Assembly: GCA_018818345.1 (NCBI GenBank)
Contig: JAHISI010000082.1
Location: forward strand, 1-16,634
Source of the DNA: Patescibacteria group bacterium
GTDB taxonomy: Bacteria > Patescibacteriota > Dojkabacteria > SC72
Length of the DNA stretch: 16,634 nucleotides
Reading direction: 5' to 3'
Below the pieces are notes generated by a model. That model searched no databases, had not been told where the DNA came from, and was given only the letters and a program-made list of their open reading frames with translations. Below are positions 1 through 7,447 of the stretch, piece after piece; the first letter of the stretch is position 1; every line of letters begins with the position of its first letter. Made by a program: the position numbers and the translations under genes.

Positions 1-139
1 CTTTTTTACCATCAATTTTTCTTACTTCAAATTCCAAACCTTCAGATACTTTTAACTGAGTTCCTGCAATTTTGATTACTGCAAACTTGTTTTCTGTTAC
101 TTTTTCAATTGTTTTGGTTTCTTTCTTTGTTTCTGTCAT
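1..139 (-). CDS. rplU: Ribosomal protein bL21, N-terminal part (cut by window edge)
   Basis: The first 46 codons of a gene that runs off the left edge. After a lysine/threonine-rich 18-residue extension, the translation reads FAVIKIAGTQLKVSEGLEFEV, the hallmark opening of bL21 (typical form YAVIKTGGKQYRV). bL21 binds 23S rRNA in the large ribosomal subunit. The ATG at 139 is the only good start, and a near-consensus promoter ends 8 bases before it, so the charged extension appears genuine rather than a mis-called start. No Shine-Dalgarno sequence is visible. It follows the SEDS gene on the same strand but has its own promoter. In many bacteria rpmA (bL27) follows; that part lies outside the window. 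Family assignment is confident; the N-terminal extension is slightly unusual. Confidence 0.88.
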   Translation of the reverse strand, partial: MTETKKETKTIEKVTENKFAVIKIAGTQLKVSEGLEFEVRKIDGKK

Positions 140-147
140 GAGTAAGG

Positions 148-176
148 ATTTTAATGGAATATGGTGAAAATGTCAA
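148..176 (-). promoter_or_regulatory. Near-consensus sigma-70 promoter of rplU
   Basis: Read on the minus strand, TTGACA (176-171) is followed by a 17-base spacer and TAAAAT (153-148). The expected transcription start, about 7 bases past the -10, falls at about 141, one or two bases from the ATG at 139. This is the best promoter match in the window and predicts a leaderless or nearly leaderless rplU mRNA. Confidence 0.8.
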
Positions 177-200
177 TAAACAGGAGAAATTATTAATGAT

Positions 201-1523
201 TTAATCCTCATATACATCCAATATTTCTCCACTTACATCTCTATGCCCCTGCCTGTGTCTCAAGGCTATGTTTTGGACTAATCCCAAACATACCAAGGTC
301 ATTATGGTAATCGTCCCTCCTGCGCTCATGAGAGGTAATGGGATACCTGTTGCAGGTATTGTTCCCATATTGGTTCCAAGGTTGATAAATATCTCTAGAA
401 GGAGTTTAATCCCCACGCCTAGACATAGTAAGGAATGTAGTGGGTTTCCTATCACATTTATAGCTGTCATGAAGCAATATACAATCAAAAAGCCATACAA
501 TCCTAATACTACTACACTCCCAACAAGTCCAAATTCTTCGGCAAAGGAGGCAAATATGAAATCCGTTTGATGCTCTGGTAAGAAATTACGCTTACTTTGA
601 GTACCATTCCCAAAACCCTTTCCAACTAGTTGCCCAGACCCTATGGCTATCTTTGACTGATTTACATTAAATCCTTCATCTGCTGTAGTCTCTGCAGGAT
701 TTATGAATGCTACGATTCTTTGTTTTTGGTAATCATGGAGAATAGTATCCCAGGATACAGTGAAAAAGATCCCAAGAAATAATCCAAGTACAAGCGCCCC
801 TATTGCTAATGGTTTCCATTTTGTCTTTGAGTACAATACAAACACCGTAAGTACCACACCCAATATGGTAGTAAGATACCATATCCAATTATTTGTAATT
901 GCCGCTATCAAAAATCCTCCTGATACACTTCCACCTATTAGTAACACAATCGTATTCCTCAATGGGTTACTAAGGGCCAAGAAGGTCATTAGAAACCATA
1001 TGGTAAGCGTTAATAATGACATGCTCCCACCTGGTTCTAGATATATGAGTATGAATAGTGTAATGACAGAGAGAAATGTTATGCCAAATAGGATTAGTTC
1101 ATTTAATTTTCCTCGCATTGAGAATATTCCTGCGGTAATAGCTATGACTGCAAATTTAGCTATCTCTGAAGGTTGGAGCTGGAAACCTCCGATATACAAC
1201 CATCTTCTAACACCATTGATTACCGGGCCAATGATTAAAGTGAGTGCTAAAAGGAGTATAGTTACTATCCAAATAGCTAATAGAACCTGCCAATATTTCA
1301 AATACGAGAGATCAACCAAAGAGATTAGAAAAAAGAGAAGGAAACCAATACCTAAGGCTGTAATTTGTTTCCAAACAATACTTAAATCTCCATACCCACC
1401 TTCTGGTAAAATTGTCGTAGAGAGAAGAGTAATCAGTCCAAGAATAGATAACAGAATTGCTGGGAAAAGGATCTTCCAATCAACAGATAGAAACTTCTTT
1501 GAATTATTTGAGAAAAGATTCAT
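201..1523 (-). CDS. SEDS peptidoglycan glycosyltransferase, RodA/FtsW family
   Basis: A 440-residue polytopic membrane protein, with about ten hydrophobic segments, of the SEDS family. These enzymes polymerise lipid II into glycan strands together with a class B penicillin-binding protein. Signature blocks visible are RRWLYIGGFQLQPSEIAKF (about 106-124), QSKIAIGSGQLVGKGFGNG (about 289-307), FLPEHQTDFIF (314-324) and PLPLMSAGG (395-403). D321 in the third block aligns with the Asp shown to be essential in this family (D297 of E. coli FtsW). The motifs look more like RodA than FtsW, yet the gene is 26 bases downstream of ftsZ, where FtsW would be expected. No penicillin-binding partner is in the window. 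Family is certain; the choice between septal and side-wall role is open. Confidence 0.93.
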   Translation of the reverse strand: MNLFSNNSKKFLSVDWKILFPAILLSILGLITLLSTTILPEGGYGDLSIVWKQITALGIGFLLFFLISLVDLSYLKYWQVLLAIWIVTILLLALTLIIGPVINGVRRWLYIGGFQLQPSEIAKFAVIAITAGIFSMRGKLNELILFGITFLSVITLFILIYLEPGGSMSLLTLTIWFLMTFLALSNPLRNTIVLLIGGSVSGGFLIAAITNNWIWYLTTILGVVLTVFVLYSKTKWKPLAIGALVLGLFLGIFFTVSWDTILHDYQKQRIVAFINPAETTADEGFNVNQSKIAIGSGQLVGKGFGNGTQSKRNFLPEHQTDFIFASFAEEFGLVGSVVVLGLYGFLIVYCFMTAINVIGNPLHSLLCLGVGIKLLLEIFINLGTNMGTIPATGIPLPLMSAGGTITIMTLVCLGLVQNIALRHRQGHRDVSGEILDVYED

Positions 1524-1532
1524 AACGTATAG

Positions 1533-1541
1533 ATTTTAGCA
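1533..1541 (-). promoter_or_regulatory. Possible extended -10 promoter before the SEDS gene
   Basis: In the short ftsZ-SEDS gap the minus strand reads TG-C-TAAAAT, an extended -10 pattern, nine bases before the SEDS ATG at 1523. No convincing -35 is seen, which is tolerated in extended -10 promoters. It could give extra, nearly leaderless transcription of the SEDS gene. It could also be chance in AT-rich DNA. Confidence 0.35.
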
Positions 1542-1549
1542 CATCACAG

Positions 1550-2776
1550 TTACGCTTTTTTCTTCCTAAGAAAACTTGGAATATCCAATATGCTTTCTCC
1601 TTCTCCCAAATTACTTGGGCTACTTGGAATAGTTGATGGTAATACATCATCCTCTAAATCTTCCTCTTGGATATCAGCTTTTTCAAATGACTCTAAAACA
1701 TCTTCCTCAGTATCAATTTCTACTTCTGGTTCTTCTTTAACTTCTTCTGCCCTAGGTTTGAATCCAAATGTTCTCACATTTTCATCGACTCCCTTTTGCT
1801 TTTTAGTAAAGACTTGTTTGTTTTCATCAAAACCTGTTGCAACAATTGTAATTGTTAATTCATCTCCACAATTAGGATCAATCTGTGCACCAAATTTAAT
1901 ATTTGCAGAAGGATCTACCGCTTCTTTAATTAATTCGGAAACCAAGCTAATTTCTGTAAGTGTTAGGTCTGAGCCAACAACATTGTAAAGCACACCTGTG
2001 GCGCCCTCTATAGACATATCAAGAAGAGGACTTGTTGTAGCTGCTCTTGCTGCGTTCTCTGCTCGATTTTCACCACTTGCTCTACCAATACCCATTAATG
2101 CTGTACCAGCGTTTTGCATAACTGATTTAGCATCATTGAAGTCTGCATTAATATATCCTGTCTGACTAATCAAGTTGGATATACTGTTAACACCTTCCGC
2201 TAATACTGAATCAACCTTCTTCATAGCATCAATAAAGGAGAGCTTTTCACTATCATCAACAATCTCTAGCAATCTCTGGTTAGGAACAACGATTAGTGTA
2301 TCAACCTTGTCCTTTAATGCTGCAATACCTTCTTCAGCTATCTCTCTTCTTTTGTTACCTTCAAATTCAAATGGTTTAGTTACAACTGCGACTGTTAATG
2401 CTCCCATATTCTTAGCAACACCTGCAATTATTGGAGCTGCACCTGTACCAGTCCCGCCACCCATACCTGCAGTAATGAATACCATGTTTGCTCCCTCTAA
2501 GAATTCTTGTATCTGATCTAAACTTTCCTCAGCTGCTTGTGCACCCATATCATGGTTACCACCTACTCCTAAGCCTCGTGTTAATTCCTCACCTAATTGC
2601 AATGTAACAGGTGCTTGAGACATCTTTAATGCCTGTGCATCTGTATTAAATGACATAAAATCAACACCTGGGATATCATAATCAGTAATCATAGTGTTGA
2701 TTGCATTACAACCACCACCACCTACTCCTACTACCTTAATTTTTGCTACTGGATCTACATTGGTTGTAACTAACAT
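1550..2776 (-). CDS. ftsZ: Cell division protein FtsZ
   Basis: The tubulin-like GTPase that forms the Z-ring at mid-cell. The 408-residue protein shows the nucleotide-binding stretch VGGGGCNAIN (about 18-27), the tubulin signature GGGTGTG (106-112) and the catalytic T7 loop NADFNDA (210-216), which completes the active site of the next subunit. After the globular core (to about 325) comes an acidic, disordered linker rich in Glu/Asp, then the conserved C-terminal peptide ILDIPSFLRKKKA (396-408). That peptide is the binding site for FtsA and other tethers. Length is typical. It lies 24 bases downstream of ftsA, so the two are almost certainly co-transcribed. No strong ribosome-binding site is seen; the start is placed because the core begins immediately after it. 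Confidence 0.98.
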   Translation of the reverse strand: MLVTTNVDPVAKIKVVGVGGGGCNAINTMITDYDIPGVDFMSFNTDAQALKMSQAPVTLQLGEELTRGLGVGGNHDMGAQAAEESLDQIQEFLEGANMVFITAGMGGGTGTGAAPIIAGVAKNMGALTVAVVTKPFEFEGNKRREIAEEGIAALKDKVDTLIVVPNQRLLEIVDDSEKLSFIDAMKKVDSVLAEGVNSISNLISQTGYINADFNDAKSVMQNAGTALMGIGRASGENRAENAARAATTSPLLDMSIEGATGVLYNVVGSDLTLTEISLVSELIKEAVDPSANIKFGAQIDPNCGDELTITIVATGFDENKQVFTKKQKGVDENVRTFGFKPRAEEVKEEPEVEIDTEEDVLESFEKADIQEEDLEDDVLPSTIPSSPSNLGEGESILDIPSFLRKKKA

Positions 2777-2800
2777 TGTGTCTTAAACACTAAAATTTAT

Positions 2801-4099
2801 TTAAGGCAGTAAAGATTTCATCCACTCTCCCAATTTCCCAACTAATCCTTTTACATTGGATTTCTTTTTATCATTGGAAGAACTAATATCAACATCATCA
2901 TCCATCGCATGTTTAATCAAACCTTGTACACAAGCATATGATGGATCAGAGATTTCCTCTGTCATACCTGTTAATCCTGAAGGATACCCTATTCTTGCAG
3001 AAACTCCAAATACTCCTTGTACAATCTTTGTAATATTTCTTAGTAAACCAGTTCCTCCAGTTAAAACAACTCCAGCTGGCATACCAATATTATATCCTGA
3101 TTTAGATACATTTTCCTTTGCCATTTCGAAGATTTCTTCACATCTTGCCTCTACAATATTTTGCAATGTTTCTTTTGATACACTCTTGTCTATGCCATAT
3201 CCACTAAGATCAATCTCATCAACCTTGGATTTCTTTTCTTTAGGTTCATCTTTCTTTCTCAGAAGTGCAGGTGTTGAATCCATCCCTTTCCCCTTTGAAA
3301 CAGCTGTCTTGTTATCAAGAATATCTGACATATTTAGCTTAATCTTCTCAGCTTCTTCAAGAGATACCTGAAGACCAATTGCAATATCGCTTGTTATGCT
3401 ATTTCCTCCCCAAGGTATACAACTACTGTAGATAATTGATCCTTCTTCAAATATTGTAATACTTGTTGTCCCAGAACCAATGTCTAACATAGATACACCG
3501 AGTTCTTTTTCTGTTTCTGTTAATACTGAAAGTGATGATGCCCAACCTGTAAAGATTACATCATATACATTCAAGCCTACTTGTTCTACACATTTTCTAA
3601 TGTTCTGCCAATATGAATTAGGTGCAGTGATTATATGTGTTTCTACTTCTAATCTTCCACCGCTCATTCCTATTGGATACTTAATACCACCCTGATTATC
3701 CACTACAAATTCTCGAGGGATAATGTGGATTGGATTTAAGTTATCAGGTAGAGACAATGTTCTAGCATTTTCAATAGCTCTATATGTATCATCTATCGTG
3801 ATTTCAGAACCTGCAACTGCCACAACGCCCTTGTTGTTTAAGCTTGTTACCTGCTCACCATTGATTGATACATATACATCAGAAACTGTAACACCTGCCA
3901 TTCTTTCAGCAGCTAATACACTCTCTGATATTGCATTGGTTGCATCATCGATATTTACGACAACACCCTTTTTAATACCTTTACTAGTATGTGAACACAC
4001 ACCGATAACGGAAGGTGTTTGATTGTCTTCAACAGAAGAAATTACTGTTGTAACTTTGGAGGAACCTAGGTCTATAGCTGTTATTATTTTGCGTGCCAT
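2801..4099 (-). CDS. ftsA: Cell division protein FtsA, membrane tether of the Z-ring
   Basis: An actin-fold ATPase, 432 residues, that anchors FtsZ filaments to the membrane. The phosphate-1 motif AIDLGSSK (8-15), the phosphate-2 motif LDIGSGTTSITIF (205-217) and the adenosine block GVVLTGGTGLL (343-353) are all present. The C-terminus KGLVGKLGEWMKSLLP (417-432) is the expected amphipathic membrane-targeting helix. Between about 260 and 300 there is a lysine-rich, low-complexity insertion (RKKDEPKEKKSK) that I do not recognise from standard FtsA. The gene sits between ftsQ and ftsZ in the classical order. A likely promoter lies in the 105-base gap upstream; no Shine-Dalgarno sequence precedes the ATG. 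Confidence 0.96.
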   Translation of the reverse strand: MARKIITAIDLGSSKVTTVISSVEDNQTPSVIGVCSHTSKGIKKGVVVNIDDATNAISESVLAAERMAGVTVSDVYVSINGEQVTSLNNKGVVAVAGSEITIDDTYRAIENARTLSLPDNLNPIHIIPREFVVDNQGGIKYPIGMSGGRLEVETHIITAPNSYWQNIRKCVEQVGLNVYDVIFTGWASSLSVLTETEKELGVSMLDIGSGTTSITIFEEGSIIYSSCIPWGGNSITSDIAIGLQVSLEEAEKIKLNMSDILDNKTAVSKGKGMDSTPALLRKKDEPKEKKSKVDEIDLSGYGIDKSVSKETLQNIVEARCEEIFEMAKENVSKSGYNIGMPAGVVLTGGTGLLRNITKIVQGVFGVSARIGYPSGLTGMTEEISDPSYACVQGLIKHAMDDDVDISSSNDKKKSNVKGLVGKLGEWMKSLLP

Positions 4100-4132
4100 G
4101 TTTTTTGAAGGCAGAGTTAATTTTACTAATTA

Positions 4133-4160
4133 ATTATATAAAAAGACTCAGAATTAACAA
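4133..4160 (-). promoter_or_regulatory. Probable promoter of ftsA-ftsZ
   Basis: On the minus strand TTGTTA (4160-4155), a 16-base spacer and TATAAT (4138-4133) lie in the ftsQ-ftsA gap. The expected start near 4126 gives a leader of about 27 bases. The rest of this AT-rich gap holds no further clear signal and no clear terminator after ftsQ, so read-through from ftsQ is also likely. Confidence 0.55.
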
Positions 4161-4204
4161 GTCCTTTATAATAATATAATCAAAAATCCCCGTTTTAGCA
4201 AGAA

Positions 4205-5017
4205 TTAGTTTTTTAAAACTGGTCTTTCAAAACGAAAATCTATCGACTTAAACTTAAGGTTATCACTTTTCACTCTATTTGCAACTGCAATATATCTTTC
4301 CAACTGTAAGTCTAGATCTTCAGACATACTGAATTTAAATGTTTGTGCTGTTTTTAGAGCTATTTCCAATACCATATCTTTTAAGGAGATGGTGGATATT
4401 TCATACCCATAGGTTTGTATCACTTTAACTGTTTTGTGTATATTCCCCATTATTAGTAATTCCTGTTTACCGTTTTCACCCGATGAGCTATCTACTTCGG
4501 AGGAAGTAAATAGATACAATGATTGAGCTGTTGCATATGCTTTACAACAATTTACTGTGTCTTCTTTGCATATAGTGTCCAAGACGACTCCTTCATCAGA
4601 GAGGAGGTAGCATTCCGTATCTCTAATCAATGCTGTGCTTGCTGGCCTGTAAAGATCTACAAATATCTCCAACTTATCTGGTACTACTTTCTCAATGTTT
4701 ACTTCCTTAATATATGGCACAGAAGAGAACATGTCTTTTTCGTATGTGGTTGTTGAGAAAGAAAAGTAGTTTCTTCCTATTAATTTCTCTCCCATATACT
4801 CATCTATGAGGGTTGTAACATTTTGAGGGAGATCTAATCCTTGTACATCAGTTAGTGTGTATTTTTTAATATTCCATATCCCTATTAATAGTGTCAAAAG
4901 GAATACGAGAAGTACAATGAATATTGGAAGATTTTTTTTAACGAAAGCTACTGGCTTAAATCTTAATATTCTGTCTTTTAAATGATTTGTGGGCTGTTTT
5001 TGTATATCAATATCCAT
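4205..5017 (-). CDS. ftsQ: Cell division protein FtsQ/DivIB-like
   Basis: A bitopic divisome protein, 270 residues from the ATG at 5017. It has a short cytoplasmic part, one membrane segment at about 30-49 (IFIVLLVFLLTLLIG), then a POTRA-like domain. There TLTDVQGLDLPQNVTTLIDE and VPYIKEVNIEKVVPDKLEIFV show the typical 'span of inner strand, proline, inner strand' pattern. It would link FtsA/FtsZ to the outer divisome and the septal synthase. A GTG at 5071 in the same frame would add 18 residues, but the ATG gives a normal FtsQ topology; neither start has a clear ribosome-binding site. Four cysteines (about 136, 150, 157 and 158) in the external part are unusual. FtsQ sequences diverge strongly, so the call rests on topology, POTRA pattern and position before ftsA-ftsZ. 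Confidence 0.85.
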   Translation of the reverse strand: MDIDIQKQPTNHLKDRILRFKPVAFVKKNLPIFIVLLVFLLTLLIGIWNIKKYTLTDVQGLDLPQNVTTLIDEYMGEKLIGRNYFSFSTTTYEKDMFSSVPYIKEVNIEKVVPDKLEIFVDLYRPASTALIRDTECYLLSDEGVVLDTICKEDTVNCCKAYATAQSLYLFTSSEVDSSSGENGKQELLIMGNIHKTVKVIQTYGYEISTISLKDMVLEIALKTAQTFKFSMSEDLDLQLERYIAVANRVKSDNLKFKSIDFRFERPVLKN

Positions 5018-5113
5018 GTGTCTAGTGTATATGATATACAGAAAATTGGAAAGAAGATATTTGTAAAGCACCAGAGAGAATTAGTAGGGGAATTCCCTCT
5101 GGGTTTGGGGCAT

Positions 5114-5395
5114 TCAACTTCCTCGGGGAAATGGAATGTCCACTTTCGTCTGCTTCTCCAATGGAGTTTTCTTTTTTTCATACTCTCCAACAAGACATTT
5201 TGTTGCCAATCCAAAGCCAGTCTCACAATACTTTTCCATTTGTTTTCTGCATTGATTGAAAAGCCTGAGACCTTCCTGCCCTTCCCTGGAAAAAATTATT
5301 AACATGCATTCAGATGCCTCAACGACATCCTCGTTTTTCCAAGCGATTTCTAAGAGTTTCTGCAATGGTAATTCTTGCAGTTCTACAAAATTCAT
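5114..5395 (-). CDS. Small unrecognised protein at the head of the division cluster
   Basis: A 93-residue reading frame I do not recognise. It is soluble and mostly helical in composition (ELPLQKLLEIAWKNEDVVEA, then FNQCRKQMEKYCETGFGLAT), with a Lys/Glu-rich tail and four cysteines (about 30, 49, 57 and 67). Amino-acid composition and codon use look like a real protein, and GGGAG lies about 12 bases before the ATG. A TATAAT box lies about 57 bases upstream. Against it, it is the only candidate here ending in TGA, and it lies in a 506-base stretch between ftsQ and the next gene that holds nothing else recognisable. If real, it would be co-transcribed with ftsQ, whose ATG is about 96 bases downstream. 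Function unknown. Confidence 0.5.
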   Translation of the reverse strand: MNFVELQELPLQKLLEIAWKNEDVVEASECMLIIFSREGQEGLRLFNQCRKQMEKYCETGFGLATKCLVGEYEKKKTPLEKQTKVDIPFPRGS

Positions 5396-5452
5396 CAGGA
5401 CTCTTTTCTCCCTACTGTTTAAAGATCGTAATTATGAAAAATTACAGTCGTG

Positions 5453-5458
5453 ATTATA
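5453..5458 (-). promoter_or_regulatory. Possible -10 box for the division cluster
   Basis: The minus strand reads TATAAT here, about 57 bases before the ATG of the small protein at the head of the ftsQ-ftsA-ftsZ cluster. The region 17 bases further upstream has no good -35. It lies back to back with the promoter of the plus-strand gene at 5524, so this short stretch looks like a divergent control region. Confidence 0.4.
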
Positions 5459-5490
5459 CTATAAGATTGCGAGGATATCTATTGATTTCA

Positions 5491-5518
5491 TTGGCTTCTT
5501 TCAAATATTCAGTATAAT
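5491..5518 (+). promoter_or_regulatory. Promoter of the DedA/VTT gene, leaderless
   Basis: TTGGCT (5491-5496), a 16-base spacer and TATAAT (5513-5518). The -10 ends only five bases before the ATG at 5524, so the predicted transcript starts at or inside the start codon. No ribosome-binding site exists between box and ATG, consistent with leaderless translation. Confidence 0.6.
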
Positions 5519-5523
5519 GGTAT

Positions 5524-6078
5524 ATGGAAGAACCTAAACAAGAAAAATTTGGTATTAAACACCTCTTAATGCTATTAGCCTCAATAGCTATATCAGTATT
5601 AATAATTGTATTTAATAAACAACTCCGTGAATTAGAACAATTTGGATATATAGGTATATTCCTTCTAATGTTCCTTGGAAATGCTACAGTCTTAGTACCT
5701 GTCCCTATCCTTGCTCCATTGAATATTCTCTTAGGTGGTATATTTTCTAGTCCATTGTTACTTGGCCTTACTGTTGGAGTTGCATCCTCTCTTGGAGAAT
5801 TAGTTGGATATCTTGCAGGATATAGCGGAAGTGGGATTGTTAAATCTAGTAAGGTATACAAAAAGATTGAATTACAGGTAGAGAAATATGGTCTTTGGGC
5901 TATATTCTTCTTAGCCTTAATTCCTAATCCATTGTTTGATGTTGCAGGCTTAGCAGCAGGGGCTTTGGGTATTAAATGGTGGAAGTTTTTAATAGCGGTA
6001 ACCGCTGGGAAAACAATCAGAGCTATTGTATTTGCATATATTGGATATACAGGGGGATTATTGTTTTCAAAAGGCTAA
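5524..6078 (+). CDS. DedA/VTT-domain (SNARE-associated type) membrane protein
   Basis: A 184-residue integral membrane protein with about five hydrophobic segments. The stretch FLALIPNPLFDVAGLAAGAL (about 129-148) followed by an amphipathic helix and GKTIRAIVFAYIGY (about 161-174) matches the C-terminal part of the VTT (DedA/TVP38/TMEM64) family. In that family re-entrant helices and a conserved proline-rich segment form the core. Members move lipids, including the undecaprenyl phosphate carrier, across membranes in some bacteria. That role would fit the neighbouring envelope genes and UppP, but this protein's substrate cannot be read from sequence. It is monocistronic; tRNA genes on the opposite strand follow 26 bases after the stop. 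Family call good, exact subfamily uncertain. Confidence 0.78.
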   Translation: MEEPKQEKFGIKHLLMLLASIAISVLIIVFNKQLRELEQFGYIGIFLLMFLGNATVLVPVPILAPLNILLGGIFSSPLLLGLTVGVASSLGELVGYLAGYSGSGIVKSSKVYKKIELQVEKYGLWAIFFLALIPNPLFDVAGLAAGALGIKWWKFLIAVTAGKTIRAIVFAYIGYTGGLLFSKG

Positions 6079-6104
6079 CCAATTCCAACGAGTTTCTTAC
6101 TTAA

Positions 6105-6181
6105 TGGAGCGAGAGACGGGGTTCGAACCCGCGACCTACACATTGGCAATGTGTCGTTCTAGCCAACTGAACTACTCTCGC
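6105..6181 (-). tRNA. tRNA-Gly (anticodon GCC)
   Basis: The minus strand folds as a full cloverleaf. The acceptor stem is GCGAGAG/CTCTCGC, the D arm begins GTTCAGTTGG, and the anticodon stem ACACA/TGTGT encloses loop TTGCCAA with anticodon GCC (6147-6145). The T arm has loop TTCGAAC. The discriminator T and the CCA end are encoded (6108 and 6107-6105). It follows tRNA-Phe by four bases, so both come from one transcript. Confidence 0.95.
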
Positions 6182-6185
6182 GTAA

Positions 6186-6261
6186 TGGTGCCGAGACCCA
6201 GGTTCGAACTGGGGACCCTTTGTTCTTCAGACAAATGCTCTACCAGCTGAGCTATCTCGGC
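6186..6261 (-). tRNA. tRNA-Phe (anticodon GAA)
   Basis: The minus strand folds as a cloverleaf. The acceptor stem is GCCGAGA/TCTCGGC, the D arm contains AGCTCAGCTGGTAGAGC, and the anticodon stem TTTGT/ACAAA encloses loop CTGAAGA with anticodon GAA (6228-6226). The T loop is TTCGAAC, the discriminator is A, and CCA is encoded. The 49 bases between this gene and the upstream glycosyltransferase hold no strong promoter, so co-transcription with that gene is possible. Confidence 0.96.
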
Positions 6262-6310
6262 AATACATTAAGAACAGTAAGATAATATCAAAAACCAGTA
6301 CCACATTCAA

Positions 6311-7447
6311 CTAAAACTCTTTAAACTTCCTTTGGAACATCTCTTCTGTATTGTTATTCTTTTTAACTGATTCAGATATTTTCTTGTAACTCCATTTTTC
6401 ATCTAGAACTTTCTTCAATCCAATATTGAAATTCTCTTGCTTCCATTCTGTAAAGAAATATCCATTAACACCCTCAACTAGGTTCTCCAATATCCCACCG
6501 GCCTTGTAAGCCAACACGGGTGTACCTGCGGACACAGCCTCTACGGGAAAGATACCATAGTCCTCAATTCCAGGCATAACGAAGGCTGAGGCTTTAGAAA
6601 GTATTTCCCATTTTTCATCATCAGATATCTTTCCTAAAAATTGTATATTTTTGTATTTAGAATATTTTCTTCTAAGTCTTGGTTCTTTAGATCCACTTCC
6701 AATCAACTTTAGAACAATATTGGAATCTCTCAAACATTCTAAAAGGAATTCACCTTTTTTATTAAATTCAAATGGAGCTCCAGCTACAATATATTTATCG
6801 CCATTTTCTCCCTTCCTTTCATCCTCCCCCTTTATTACATCCTCAAAGAAATGAATTGGAGGAGTAAGAATCCCATCGGGTTTTCTTCCCCAGTATTTCT
6901 GGAGTCGTTTGCCAACAAACTTGGAGTTAGCGATTAAAACATCGGGTTTGGAGGAGGAAGATACTTCCCATAGTCTTATGAAAACAAGGAGAAAATCCCG
7001 TATAGTGCCCTTTATACCGCCAAAACTCTCACAGCCAAGCTTCTTTAGATCCCAAAGATATCTCATTGGGGAATGAATATAGGCAATATGTTTACATGTC
7101 ATCGGGGTTATAACTCCAAAAGCTACACTTGCACTCGAGGAGATTACAAGATCATATTGGCTAAGATCAAATTTCTCAATATGTAATGGCCAAAGGTAGT
7201 AGGTATATCTGTACAATTCTTTTATGAAGAGTCTCCTATTCAAACTAGAAAAAGATATCTTATGCTTTTGAAGTTCAGGAGAAAGAGATTTGGGATCACC
7301 AAATAGTGCATAAATATCTGCCTTTGGATACATCTTGGCAAAAGTTTCTAACACTCTATTCGCTCCACCCATACTCCAGAGAGATTCTGTTACTAACGCA
7401 ACCCTAAGATTCTTGTTGTAGGAATTTTGTAGATTAGTCTTCTTCAT
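6311..7447 (-). CDS. GT4-family glycosyltransferase
   Basis: A 378-residue GT-B fold retaining glycosyltransferase. The N-terminal Rossmann half starts RVALVTESLWSMGGANRVLE (15-34) with the glycine loop for the acceptor site. IAYIHSPMRYLWDL (121-134) resembles the 'HTPMRYLWD' block of mannosyltransferase-like GT4 enzymes. The C-terminal half carries the nucleotide-sugar site EDYGIFPVE (295-303), an intact E-x7-E motif, followed by AVSAGTPVLAYKAGGI. It would add a sugar from a nucleotide donor to an envelope glycan or lipid. No membrane segment is evident, so it acts at the cytoplasmic face. Its ATG lies inside the end of the upstream cohesin-like gene (14-base overlap), which implies translational coupling. 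Donor and acceptor are unknown. Confidence 0.9.
   Translation of the reverse strand: MKKTNLQNSYNKNLRVALVTESLWSMGGANRVLETFAKMYPKADIYALFGDPKSLSPELQKHKISFSSLNRRLFIKELYRYTYYLWPLHIEKFDLSQYDLVISSSASVAFGVITPMTCKHIAYIHSPMRYLWDLKKLGCESFGGIKGTIRDFLLVFIRLWEVSSSSKPDVLIANSKFVGKRLQKYWGRKPDGILTPPIHFFEDVIKGEDERKGENGDKYIVAGAPFEFNKKGEFLLECLRDSNIVLKLIGSGSKEPRLRRKYSKYKNIQFLGKISDDEKWEILSKASAFVMPGIEDYGIFPVEAVSAGTPVLAYKAGGILENLVEGVNGYFFTEWKQENFNIGLKKVLDEKWSYKKISESVKKNNNTEEMFQRKFKEF

Noticed and set aside
760..1539. A 259-codon plus-strand frame opposite the SEDS gene
   Set aside because: It is the antisense shadow of a clear membrane-protein gene. Its translation has no family pattern and it lacks start signals.
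2778..2790. Imperfect inverted repeat GTGTCTTAAACAC just before ftsZ, considered as an operator
   Set aside because: It is short, has a mismatch, and could arise by chance; there is no second copy in the window.
4978..5302. Frames on both strands in the gap before ftsQ other than the 93-residue one
   Set aside because: Composition is rich in Trp, Phe, Cys and Arg without protein-like pattern, and they overlap the better candidate.
6026..6250. A 74-codon plus-strand frame across the tRNA pair
   Set aside because: It reads through two tRNA genes in reverse; translations such as METGFEPATYTLAMC are a known artefact of antisense tRNA sequence.
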